64,000 nucleotides of DNA from Viola odorata (Eukaryota; Streptophyta; Magnoliopsida; Malpighiales; Violaceae). Numbering within the stretch: position 1 is the stretch's first letter; each line of letters starts with the position of its first letter. Positions 36,842-47,881 of this stretch are shown one piece after another. The translations under genes were made by a program, and so were the position numbers. The notes under the pieces were generated by a model. It was not told the origin of the DNA and did not search any database. It saw nothing but the letters and a program-made list of their open reading frames with translations. The DNA lies in the NCBI GenBank assembly GCA_963691705.1, contig OY829541.1:53677931-53741930 (forward strand). The letters run 5' to 3'.

Positions 36842-39124
36842 ATGCCACCAAAAGAAGACTTCTCCATTAGGGAGACAAAGCCGAATATTGGAGTAATAAA
36901 TTCAACAAGCGACAAGCTGTCACTAGTTGAACTGCAACACTTTCTGTATGTAAGAGTTGTGGAAGCCAAGAACTTGCCACTCAATCCAGCGACTGGGAGT
37001 TGTGATCCTTATGTTGAGCTGAGGATTGGAAACTACAGAGGAACGACAATAACGCTCCATAACAATTTGAACCCGAAATGGAATGAAGTCTTTTGTTTTA
37101 GAAAAGATCGTCTCCAAGGCAAGACTTTGGAGATTTTTGTCAAGGACAGGACAGTTATGAGTGAAATTGGTACTTTGTCGATTGCTATTGGTGATGTCCC
37201 CACTAGCCTTCCGGGGGATGGTCCGTTGGCGCCACAAGAGTATAGACTTCAGAAGAAAGATGGTCATCATGGATATGAGGAGTTAATGATAGCTCTATGG
37301 ATAGGGAATCAAACCGATGATGAGTATCCAACTGCCTGTCCTTTGGATGCAGCTACTGTTAGTGTCGACAAGATGGAATATATGCGTGCCAAGACATATC
37401 AGCAGCCTAGACTTTGGTATCTTAGAGTTAAGTTGATTGATGCACAGGATTTGGTGCCTTTGGATCCAAATCAGAAACTTGAAGTTTATGTGAAGGCTCA
37501 ATTAGGGGATGTGGTTTTGAGGACTAAAGTCTCGTCGAATAAGAGTGTGAATCCAAGTTGGAATGAGGAGTTGATGTTTGTTGCAGCTGAACCCTTTGAG
37601 GATAAATTGGTTTTGAGCCTGGAAGATGATTCCAGAGATGATATGAAGCTGGTGTTAGGGATTTATGAAATTCCTTTACACAAAATCGATAAGCGACTTG
37701 TGGCTGGAGCTCAGAGTGATAAATGGGTTGATCTTAAGCCTCACACTCTTTCTGGGGAGGTGAAGCAAGTGAGGTTCGCGAGTAAACTACATTTGAATAT
37801 GTATTTAGATGGTGTGTATCATGTCTTTGACGAACCAGCTCAGTTTAGCAGTGACCTGACTGCAACATCTCCTAAGTTGAAGCCGGGATCGATTGGGAAA
37901 TTGCAGTTAGGAATTGTGAAAGCTGACGGGTTAGCTCCCATGAAGATCAAGAATGGTTTTGAAACTACTGATGCTTATTGCGTGGCGAGATATGGGTATA
38001 AGTGGACAAGGACAAGCACAATTGTCGATAGTTTAGCTCCAAAATGGAATGAACAGTACCAATGGGATGTTTATGATCAGTGTACCGTGATTACCATTGG
38101 AGTTTTCGATAACTGCAACTTACAAGCGGGTCTTGGGGGCAAGGATTCAATTATTGGCAAGGTAAGGATTCGACTTTCTACGCTCGTATCTGGTCGAATC
38201 TATACACTTGCCTATCCTCTTGTAGGTTTCAGGCCTGATGGGTTGAAGAAGATGGGAGAGCTTCACTTAAATGTGAGGTTTTATTGTCCAAATATCTGGA
38301 ACTTGTTATCTTCCTATGCACAACCTTTGCTGCCGAAAACGCAATATACACAGCCATTGTCTGTGTATCAGCAGAATACTTTAAGACACAATGCTGTTCA
38401 TCTTATTTGTTTGAGGTTCAGTCGCTATAAACCACCTCTAAGGAAAGAGGTTGTGGAGTATATGTTGGGTGCAAAACCACGTGTGTGGAGCTTGAGAAGA
38501 GCAAGAGCTAATTGTCAAAGGGTCATGGAGGTTTTGAGTTACTTTTCTGCAGCTTGGAAATGGTTTGATGATGTCCGCCAATGGAAGAATTCGGCTATGA
38601 CAGTATCAGTCTGGTTATTGTTTGATATACTGCTAATCTATCCAGAGTTGATCCCGCCAATGCTCTTCTTACACCTCGCATACACCAGCATTATGAATCA
38701 TCGAAAACGGCCTAAGCACCCTCCTTTCTTGGACATGAAATTATCCCAAGCTGAGAATGCGACTGTTGAAGATTGGCAAGAAGAGTTTGACACATTTCCA
38801 TCTTCTGTGCAAGGCGAAATCCTGAGGAAACGGTACGATAGATTGAGAAGCATTGGAGAGAGGATAGTGACAACAGTAGGCGAACTCGCAAATCAACTCG
38901 AGAGGGTGCAATGTGTGACAAGTTGGAGGGATCCAAGAGCTACTCCAATGTTTGTGGTGTTTTGTCTGTTTGCTGCTCTAGTAACCTACTGCCTTCCTTT
39001 CAAATGGTTTCTTTTCATTCTTGGAACTTACCTGATGAGATCTCCAAGATTTCGCGTCACACTTCCTCCGATACCCCAAAATTTCCTAAGGAGAATGCCT
39101 TCAAAAGAAGATTACATGCTATGA
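36842..39124 (+). CDS. Multiple C2 domain and transmembrane region protein (MCTP/FTIP family)
   Basis: A single-exon protein of 760 residues. Plant MCTPs are ER-anchored tethers enriched at plasmodesmata; the FTIP1 branch moves florigen. The N-terminus PPKEDFSIRETKPNIG is the family's leader motif. Three C2 domains follow: about 35-135 (LYVRVVEAKNLPL ... NPKWNEVFCF), about 190-300 (LWYLRVKLIDAQDLVPL ... NPSWNEELMF) and about 350-460 (LQLGIVKADGLAPM ... APKWNEQYQW). A C-terminal PRT_C region has hydrophobic spans at about 595-625 and 700-735, and the protein ends EDYML. Some Ca-binding Asp positions look lost, for example LPLNPATGSCDPY in the first C2. Compared with the roughly 770-800 residues I recall for FTIP1-like proteins it is slightly short but complete. 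It is the only intact gene between RBOH and the Rab escort protein gene. Confidence 0.93.
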   Translation: MPPKEDFSIRETKPNIGVINSTSDKLSLVELQHFLYVRVVEAKNLPLNPATGSCDPYVELRIGNYRGTTITLHNNLNPKWNEVFCFRKDRLQGKTLEIFVKDRTVMSEIGTLSIAIGDVPTSLPGDGPLAPQEYRLQKKDGHHGYEELMIALWIGNQTDDEYPTACPLDAATVSVDKMEYMRAKTYQQPRLWYLRVKLIDAQDLVPLDPNQKLEVYVKAQLGDVVLRTKVSSNKSVNPSWNEELMFVAAEPFEDKLVLSLEDDSRDDMKLVLGIYEIPLHKIDKRLVAGAQSDKWVDLKPHTLSGEVKQVRFASKLHLNMYLDGVYHVFDEPAQFSSDLTATSPKLKPGSIGKLQLGIVKADGLAPMKIKNGFETTDAYCVARYGYKWTRTSTIVDSLAPKWNEQYQWDVYDQCTVITIGVFDNCNLQAGLGGKDSIIGKVRIRLSTLVSGRIYTLAYPLVGFRPDGLKKMGELHLNVRFYCPNIWNLLSSYAQPLLPKTQYTQPLSVYQQNTLRHNAVHLICLRFSRYKPPLRKEVVEYMLGAKPRVWSLRRARANCQRVMEVLSYFSAAWKWFDDVRQWKNSAMTVSVWLLFDILLIYPELIPPMLFLHLAYTSIMNHRKRPKHPPFLDMKLSQAENATVEDWQEEFDTFPSSVQGEILRKRYDRLRSIGERIVTTVGELANQLERVQCVTSWRDPRATPMFVVFCLFAALVTYCLPFKWFLFILGTYLMRSPRFRVTLPPIPQNFLRRMPSKEDYML

Positions 39125-39454
39125 GAAGATAGCTAGCTAGCTACATACACCAATGTTTTGCTATTCCTTTTTTCTTTTCTGCTGAGATTTTATCATGTTG
39201 CTTTTAAACATACGAACTGAGTTTTTCTTGGGGAAATTGGACAATTATGCATTTTATTCATACTGGTTTGTGATATTGACAAGGACTTGTTAATCTAGGA
39301 TTGAGGTCATAATTGAAGTGTGTCTGTATCTCTGGTAATGAATTTGGCAGTAAAAGAAGGATGAAGTTTGATGTTGAGTGTAGTAAAATGCTTGAGGACA
39401 AGCATTGGTGATAATGATGTTTGAACCAACCTTATGTTGTATCTTTCTTCGCAG

Positions 39455-40217
39455 CTTTGGATACTGAAAATGATAAACCAATCCAGCAGATAGAGAAGGG
39501 TGGAAATAAGAGGTCTGTTTTGTGTATTGCTTAATTAATACATTCAATACGATTCCATAAGTTTCTTTGTAGCTTTCCTAAGAAGTTAATGTGTACTTGA
39601 TATTTTCCTTGATGGTCTTTGTTTCAGAAGGCAATCTGCTAGGTTAAAGTCTTGCGAACAAAAACCATACGATTCTGTTAATGGAAATGATGCACTGAGC
39701 CTTGCTACACTTAAATCAGACCAAGCTGATGAGATGGTTGATAAGGTTTGTTGTGGGGATACCTGTTACTGCATGCAATTTGATTTTATGAGTGGCTGTG
39801 TTTGGCTTGTTAGTCATGTTTTCTGTACAATTTTTTCTCAACAGACTTCAATCAAGAAGGCAGTCTGCTAGACTAAAATCTGAAGGGCAAGAGCAGACTG
39901 AATACTTGTTTGAGACAAGTGATCCCCCGGGTTCTGCTTCCACTGAAGGAGTTCAAGCTGGAAAAAAACCTAATGACAACAGGTTTGTTTCCACTTGGTT
40001 GACTAAGATTTAAAATTTCCCAGTTAGCTATCCTGAATGCAAAACAGTGTTTGAACACTTTTGTGCTTCTGTTGGCAGGCATGGTTTAAGGAGACAATCT
40101 GCTAGAGACTTAAAGGCCCAGGAACATCGGAAGTCATCTGTCCAACTTACTCGTCAAGCAGCTGGGAAGGTTCAGTCCTACAAAGAAATTCCACTTAATG
40201 TGAAGATGCGGAGGTAA
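39455..40217 (+). pseudogene. 3' fragment of a shugoshin (SGO) gene
   Basis: Four exon-like blocks: 39455-39512, 39628-39745, 39857-39982 (or from 39845) and 40079-40217 (stop TAA). The last ends TRQAAGKVQSYKEIPLNV plus KMRR, the C-terminal signature of plant shugoshins, which protect centromeric cohesin with PP2A. Three blocks repeat an RRQSAR(L)K basic motif, as I recall for plant shugoshins. The N-terminal coiled coil is absent: the MCTP stop lies only 330 bp upstream. The junction from 39745 to the next block is out of phase (phase 0 into an exon needing two preceding bases). I therefore read it as a 5'-truncated, non-functional piece. Confidence 0.75.
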
Positions 40218-40337
40218 CAGTTGAGTTCCAGCAAAGTAACTAACTTCCAATTTTGTTGCGAGGCATAGCAGAGGAAGGGAGATGCATGGTCATTTTCTGT
40301 GCTACCTTTTTCTCTCTTGGGTGTTGTTGGGAGAATC
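40213..40337 (+). repeat. Shugoshin 3' tail, partner of 34811-34937
   Basis: This segment runs from the last codon of the shugoshin fragment into its 3' flank and is nearly identical to 34811-34937. It is probably the source copy because it joins a coding exon. Confidence 0.9.
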
Positions 40338-40847
40338 ACTTTTGGGGTATGTGCATGTTGCTAGCTGCTGTAAACTTTAAAGCCGTGTATACAATTAGGA
40401 GATGCAGGAACTGTATCATGGTTTAAGCCATTGAATGCTCTACATTTACCTGTATCTGGAGGTATTAGCACATTCAACACAGTTTTACGAGGCATGCATT
40501 GCTTCTCTATGTCTTACATGTTTCTCGCGTCGGAATTGACATGAGATGTTTTGCTTTCTACTTCGTCTGTTTTAGTCTGATTAAAGTTTGTGATATCATG
40601 TAGGTTTGTGTTATCTTTAGAGTAATAAAAAATACAATTAAATAATTTTTAAAAATAATTATATTAATACAGCTTAAATAGGTTGTAACCTACCTCTTTT
40701 CATCTTCTCTTATATTTCACAAAACATAGTTGTTAATTAGTTTTTATAAATTATGGATTAATTTTGATTCTAGTATTATTAAATTATTTAATTTTTAACT
40801 ATATCATTGATTTTATAAACATGCTGAAACTCAGTGTTCTATTTCAG
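40338..40847. other. Spacer between shugoshin and katanin fragments
   Basis: AT-rich with no gene seen. The missing WD40 part of the katanin gene is not here. Confidence 0.4.
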
Positions 40848-43646
40848 ATGATGCTCGGGGGCATAAAATTAACCGAGATGCTCAATCGATGGAAAGTCAG
40901 AAAGGAGGTATGGCTTTTACTTGGTGATCGATTTCTGTTTGTGGACAATTCAAAGAATTCATAGACATTGTACGCTTAAATGTAGGACGGATGCGTTCAC
41001 TTGTTGTTAATTGGGAGAAAAAGGGAAGATCTAATTATGATGGGCATACTTCTGCTATTTTCCCTGGGACAGCATCTACAGTCAATGTGCTTCCCCTTAC
41101 TGTGATAAGATCAGATTTCAAATTGTATTTTGCTCATTTTTCATTCTTTGACCTCATAACTAGGAGGCACTTATTATTGGGGTACATGCATGTCTATTTC
41201 TTACACTTCAGTAATTGTCATATGAAAGAAAAGGGAAAAGAAAAGAGTTGCTGCTTGAATGTGTTTGGGTTAAGTATTGTTATCTTCAGTTTAGTTGTGA
41301 TATTCTGCTCATGTTGTTTTCATGAGTGTAGCACTTATGAATGGAAATGTGTAGTCAACTTGAGCATTCAATTATTTAATTTGAGTCTGAAGGACTATGG
41401 CTGAGGCTTTTTGCTGATAATCCACGGTGCCCCAGTCTGTCTCCCTATCCATAGATTAGATTGTATAACTGCGGCAGTTCTAATTAGTTTTTATATTGAT
41501 CTGCATAATACACTAATTGATGTTCTCCACTAGTTTCCTCCTGATTTCAGGCCAGTTTCTTCTGAATCTATCACAAGATGCTAATATGCACATTTTGGCA
41601 CATCTGTTTTCTAGTTTAAACAAAGAGGTCATGCCCCATCTACTGAGAAGGAAACTGTTTTGGCTAGTGATGAGGATGCTGTTGCAGATGTAATGGAGCA
41701 TCATGATCAATTCATCAGCTCCATGCAATCTCGTTTAGCTAAGTTACAGGTGATACTAAGGGAAGTGAGAATTATGCTATTGTGTAAGGATTGTGTTTAT
41801 TTGTGTGCTTGATGTGTATATGTTTGTAGGAAAGAAAATGATAATCATAGACATGGAGTCAATTATTTTCCATGAACTAGAACTTCAGTCCCCACCGACT
41901 AAAGTTTCAAATTGTTTATTTTTAGTTTTTAAGCAAGTCCTTGAATGTTACCAAAAATTTCAATCTCTGTCCTTCCACTCAATTCTGTTACGCGGAGCTA
42001 ATAAAAACAAAGTGAACTTTTTGTGCGAGAACTGTTTAATCTGTGTAACATGTGATAGTGGTGGTAGTGAACTCTTATGGAATAAGCATTTACTCTATGC
42101 TGGGAAGGAATACCTGTCTTTATTTTTATTGAGTGATCATTGTGGTCAACTTTTGGATCCAACTGTAGAAACTGGAACTACATATTTGACTTTAATCTAA
42201 CCTGCCAAAAGTGTTGAACCTGGGAAAAAATTTAGACATGTACCTCTCCACACACAAAATTGACACGTGACAATTAGTTGGGGTTTATCCTTCCCATATT
42301 AGGTTATATTTAATTATTAAGTGAAATATAATTTAGTTATTGCCACGTGTCAGTTTTTTTGTGTAGAGAGGTACCGAGTGATGAGGTACCCCTGATGTAC
42401 CTAAGATTTTCGGTTGAACCCGCACTTTCTATCAGCAATTTTGATACTTTTGTTGACTTTGGTACTTTTGTTGGGGATAGTAGGTGGGAAGATGGAAAAT
42501 ACAATTAATTAACATGGATGAATTTTTTAGCCTTCTTGTCTTCTTTGTAGGTAGTCTACAGATACTGGGCAAGAAGTGATGTTAAAGGGGCTATTGGTGC
42601 AATGGAGAAGATGGCAGATCATGCTGCAAGTTTTTTTTCCTTGAACTTTATCTGCCCATTTCGTGGATGTTGCAATTTTTTTACTAACATCCATTCTTTT
42701 GTTTCTTTCCTATTCACTGTAAATTGCAGGTTCTTGCTGATGTCATCAGTATTGTGGCTAATAAAATTGACATTGTGACGCTGGATATTTTTGTACTTGT
42801 CTCCTGCCACTTCTCTCTGGCCTTCTTGAAAGTAACATGGATACGTAAGAAACCCAACAACTTTCTTACTTTGGAACATTCATCTACTAGGCACTTTTAT
42901 TGCACGATGGATGCTTCCTGCTTAAATTTGAAGTTGGTGACTGACTGATGTACCACAAGTATTATTGAAGCTTGTTGTTCCCCAATAAAATTTCTGTTGA
43001 TGCATGTGTGGTGCGTATCACTTTAACCTAACTCTTATGCTTACAGAAATTTGTTCACCTGTATAAAATACACACTGGATTCTAGTTCTAGGTAGACCAT
43101 TTGGCTGAGTCATTGTCAAAACCTTGTAAACTCTTTTTTCTTCCACTCTCCCAGTAGATGTTATTTGGTGGTACTTGCCTTTCAGTCTCATTCATAGTTG
43201 AGGTTTCAGGTTTTTGACTTGTCTTCCCTATTTAGGCATCTGAGCATCTCCCTGGATATGCTCAAGCTTGTTAGAACATTCAGTTCAATCATCTATTCAA
43301 CTCTATCATCCTCAACGTCCGTAGGTGTAGATATTGAAGCAGAGCAAAGGTCTGTGCCAATTTTCTTTATCTGCAAGCTATGCTCTTTGTGTTTGGAGAG
43401 CCTGTTCTGATGCTTATATGATTTCATAGGCTTCAACGCTGCAATACCTGCTTTATACAGCTTGAAAAAGTCAAACGCAGTTTACTTGCACTAACAAGGT
43501 ACTCCAATATTTTGTCCTAGCTCAGGAAATGACTTATTTTGTTATAAAAGGACCCCATTTAAACTCTCTTTTTGACCTGCAGAAGGAGGGGCTCAGTTGC
43601 AAAGTCTGCCCAGGAGCTGAATTTAGCCCTTCAAAAAGTTTCATGA
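40848..43646 (+). pseudogene. 3' fragment of a katanin p80 (KTN80) gene: con80 domain, frameshifted
   Basis: Exons: 40848-40907, 40986-41101, 41615-41749, 42551-42625, 42730-42844, 43236-43349, 43430-43498 and 43583-43646 (stop TGA). They encode the linker and C-terminal con80 domain of the katanin regulatory subunit, which targets the microtubule-severing ATPase: DQFISSMQSRLAKLQ, VVYRYWARSDVKGAIGAMEK, VLADVISIVANKIDIVTLDI, SVGVDIEAEQR and SAQELNLALQ. No WD40 repeat lies upstream. In exon 42730-42844 a five-T run at 42788-42792 has two bases too many: before it the frame gives VTLDI, after it the family sequence (CLLPLLSGLLESNMD) continues in another frame. All other phases fit. Intron 42626-42729 has a GC donor (GCAAGT). 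Confidence 0.85.
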
Positions 43647-44989
43647 AAGATCATCCAATTACTTATGATTTTGGCTCAACATGGAGTTTTTAACTACTGC
43701 TGTTATTTGTGTGAGCGAGGAGCAAGTTTGTGCATTTTAGGAATGAAGCTGCTCTTCATGCAGCATCTGATTCTACAAGCTGTCCGCCTTTGCCCCTTGC
43801 CTTCCCTGTACAGTCGTGCTAAATGGCATCGCCTTTTCTAGACCGATTGCCATCTTAATTAAAACCTAAACGCTAACAGACCCTTATTCCCATCTGCCGC
43901 CAGTTGCTGTGCAGATTGGACAACTATGTTAGTCCACCGGCTTGGTCGAAGAGGAGGACCATTTACCCCCTTCATGAATCACGAGTGTCTAACCCAATAT
44001 GTAGCTCATCTCATTGTTGTAACTCTTGGTACGTGTTGATTCAATATTTTTTTTAGTACATAACACAGACCGCCTTGTTTGGAACTGCATACTTGAGCTA
44101 TCCAAGCTTCCCTAATAAGTCTCAGCGGTTCAAATGATTCGAGTTGAGATATTGCTCAGTTTAGGAGTGCTTCTGCAGCATATATATCTGTTACTATTAC
44201 TTGGGATTGCAGGTCTGTATTTCGTTTTTCGAAAGTAAAGTGAAGTTCTTTAGCAGAGCGAAAATCAGCAACTAGCCTTGTGGTCTCGTGGTGAAACTTG
44301 GGTTCAGACTAGTGGGTTGGGGAAAGGTTGGGCTGTTAAATATAACTAGAAAACTATTAACAAAAAAAGAGTGAAAATTGTGCTGCAAAAACATCGAGAT
44401 CGCGTCTGTTGGGTTGGAAGCATTTACACTACGAATGGAACGGAAAAAAGAACGAAATGGTATGGAATGAAAACATAAATAATAAACCATGCAAAGGAGG
44501 GGAAAGAATGGAAATAAAGGATACTTTGCTAATTTTTAAGTGTACCTTAAAAGAGCTTTCATCTCGAAAGAAAAGGAAGAAAAATAACATTCTGATTTGT
44601 GAGTTTCTGGGCAAGTTTTGTACTGAAATTGTCTGTTATTATTATGTAACACCGTTATTACTATTGAGGTATCTCTACACAAAAAACAGACACAGAAGCA
44701 GCCAATGTCACAAGTATCGAGCCCTTGACACAGAACGCAGATCGAGACCTCCCCCACTGAAGAATGCAGAAATCATCATCTAGCCCTCGCTACCGCGCCC
44801 TCTCCAGCAAGTGCCTACTCACCGCCTCTCCTTTTTTCCGGCCAAAGAATCCCTCAAACTAGTTGGTTATATTTCTTCTCTCTCTTTTATTTCTTCTCCT
44901 TTTTCCTTTTATTTTCTCTTTCATCATATCTCTTCTCCATTTCTCTAAACCCATCCCTTCTTCATTTCTCTCTCTCTTTTTCATGATGC
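43647..44989. other. Intergenic, no gene seen
   Basis: The first part may be the old katanin 3' UTR. Open frames at 44409-44783 and on the opposite strand have no known motif. A CT-rich stretch at about 44870-44990 leads into the retroelement remnant. Confidence 0.4.
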
Positions 44990-47290
44990 AAAGTTCCTTT
45001 TCGATTGTTAGATTGCCCAAGCATGTGGACTAATGTACTCGAATTGATATGCAAACTCTGTTTTGTGTTGTGTTATCTGCATTTTGAGTGACTAAACACA
45101 TAGCCTTGTTTGTGAGTGAGAGCGTAAACACATATCTGGTGAGGATTGCTCGTGACTAGTCCTGATGTGGAAAAGTTCTACCTTTGGGGTCGTTATCCCT
45201 CTGGTTTAATGCAGGTGTGCATCTAGGCAGGAAGCATCTTATCGAGACCTCGACAATTGATTGGTTTGATCATTCCAGTGTTTTGGTTGTTTGTGTTTAT
45301 GCTTTGGGGTTGTTTTTAATTTTGTGAATGCTCGAGGGCGAGCATTGGGCAGTGTGGGGATATTTGATAGCATGTATTTTATGCATGTTTTTCCTTCTAT
45401 TTTTCCTTTGATTTAGGCCTTGATACTACTAATCCACTCGTGTTTCCATCTTTATCACAGATCAAGGCCAAGAAGGAGAAATGTGCGAAAAGACATGCTT
45501 TCCGGGCAATTTCAGTAGAGCTCAAGCTTCAAGACTAGCATCGAGACCAGGACACCAATTTCTCAATCGAGGCCTCGCCGGTTATCCATTTGTCGAGACC
45601 TCGATGGATCCAAAGCTCTATATCCACGTGTCCTTGCGGCTGTGCTTCCACGTGTCCCCTCTGATGTCTCCTAGAATATTCCCTAAGTTGCTGATCAAGT
45701 CGTCTTGCCCTCGACAATGTCGTCGAGGCCTCGCCTGAAAGGAATATTTCATAAAGATTCTCATGGGATCCCATGGAGATTCTCTTCCAGAACATTCCAG
45801 AACGTTTCAGAATGTTCCCAAAGATGCTGATCTCCTGCCCTCGACAAATTCATCGAGACCTCGACAAGTGCAAACGCCAAACTCACGTGGCTCCACTCCA
45901 ATCACTCCACGTGTCCACCCTGACACATGTCAGATGCTCTGCGTGGATCCCAAGAAATATTCCCTTTTTCTGCCATCGTGGGACAACCCTCTTGCAGGAG
46001 TATGGACTCCTTGTGTTGTACTTCCCTTAGCTGAAATTTTGTCCCTTAGTGGGTGGCTGGAGTATATATACCCCCCTTATGTGCTAGGGTTTCAACACTT
46101 CATCACATTTTAGATATTTAACTCTTAAACTAATTTCAGCAGCCTTCTTCTAGTTTATTAGTTTTGGGACTTGTTTCTCCCTCTTCTCTCCATAGCTGCT
46201 GGCTCCAAGCTTTGTAATAAACACCATTAATCAAGTTTTATCCTTTACTCTTCCTTTATCTTTTATTATGTTATTTCCATCTTTTATTTGTTTATCTCTT
46301 AACATGAGTGGCTAAAACTCACGTTCTTGGTAAAGGTGCATCGAGGGTTGCTTGGGTAGATTCGAGACCTAATTGTTCTTAACATGTTTTCTTTGTTATA
46401 TCTGATTGCTTGTCATTTTAATTCCATTTTTGCTTAGGGTGATTCGAGGCCTGATCATCTTTTAATCGTCCCTTTGTGATTATTGTCATGACCTTGCAGT
46501 GATAGCTAGCGTGAGACTGTCAGGTAGGTGTAGACAACTAGATTAGTGTTCTCGGGTAGATCTGGGTTCATTCGTCTAGGGCATGCAGTTGGTTAGGGTC
46601 CTGTCGTGATCCTGACAAGTCGAGGCATCGATCTCTAGATGTGTCTTTCTTGTACTTCATCGATCCTCTGATATTTTGTCCGCTTTGTGCTAGTGACAAA
46701 CCAAAGTGAAAAAGACTGTCTTTTGATGACAAGATAGGTGGCTGAGAGGATATCAAAAGATCGAGGCCACCTTATTAACAGTGAAAACGGGGGGTTGACT
46801 CCTTACGAAAGAAAGCAGGGGGTCTACGTGAACACATGACCCCTATAGCACGTCTGTAACGTTAGAACGGAAAATCTTTGCACCGATGACAATCGAGCCC
46901 TCGACGCAACCCAAGAAAGCCCTTTACCAAGTTCCCTTCTCCTTGATTTATTATCCTTGCTTATTAATCTGATTGTTTACTTTGCGTTTTATTTTATCTC
47001 TGATCTTTATTATTATTATTTACTTATCATGACCTCGATTATTGCTTTCCTTAGTTATAATTGTTAGCTTTGATCACTCTCTTGGTTAACTTGATTAACC
47101 TGTTAACCCCCCCCCCCCCCCCCTTGTTATCGTGATTCTGTGCATTTTTACCTCTGTCATACAATCGAGGGTTTGATCTCGTTTCTCTCAATCTTTGTGG
47201 TTCGACCCTGTTACCGCTTTACACAAATTAGTTTGTGCATCTAGGCCTCAGAAAATATATTATTTTTTACCCATTTCGACGACGAGTCAG
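44990..47290 (+). mobile_element. Ty3/gypsy remnant: 3' untranslated part plus LTR-like sequence
   Basis: CTCGAGGGCGAGCATTGGG at 45331-45349 then CAGTGTGGGGATATT precede TGATAGCATGTATTTTATGC at 45365. That is the arrangement of polypurine region and LTR start typical of plant gypsy elements. From 45365 to about 47290 there is no coding capacity, and a TAATAAACACC near 46214 could be polyadenylation related. No second LTR or pol was found, so it is a truncated copy. It carries about 15 TCGAG-type dyads. A diverged inverted relative lies at 24150-24760. Confidence 0.65.
47107..47123. repeat. Run of 17 C residues
   Basis: A pure C17 tract within the gypsy remnant, unusual in such AT-rich surroundings. 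Its exact length is prone to sequencing error. Confidence 0.8.
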
Positions 47291-47881
47291 AGCATGTACA
47301 ATTCCTTGAGGGAATTCATGTTCGAGTTAATTTTTATGAATTAATTTTGCATATCCGGATTGATTTTAAGGTTTTCCCCCTATTCAAAATATATGCAATT
47401 TTTTTTAGGGAAATCCATATATATGATACTCAATTGAGTCAAAATTTGGAATATAAACTTAACAATTTTATATCCTGATTATTTTGTATAATGTTTCAAT
47501 GATATGTTAGTTTTTTTTAAAAAAATATAGGTAGTAATGAATCTTATAAAAAGAAATGAAAAGTAAATATCAATTTAAGTGACCAATTAGAAAAGAACTT
47601 TATATAGTTTACCTAAAAATATATTTAATTTTTTAATCAATAAAGTTAATAATTTTTTTTATTATATAATAAATAAATAAAATATTTTGAGTATATTTTT
47701 AATGAGTATTTTCTTGAGATTTTTATATATTTTTTTAGATAAAAATTAGATGATATTTTCAATTTCAAACTAAACAACAACACAAACTTTAAAATAAAAA
47801 AAATTATATCTTTCCTATATGGCAAAAGTGAAAATAAAATCGAAATCACACGGGAAGAGTTTATAATAATATTTTAAAATA
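47291..47881. other. AT-rich spacer before the PPR fragment
   Basis: Strongly AT-rich with no gene. The PPR reading frame begins abruptly at its right edge. Confidence 0.4.

Noticed and set aside
41793..42200. 135-codon plus-strand frame between katanin exons
   Set aside because: Lies in an intron of the katanin fragment and shows no family resemblance.
44409..44783. 124-codon plus-strand frame
   Set aside because: Low-complexity Lys/Asn-rich reading, no homology, in intergenic sequence.
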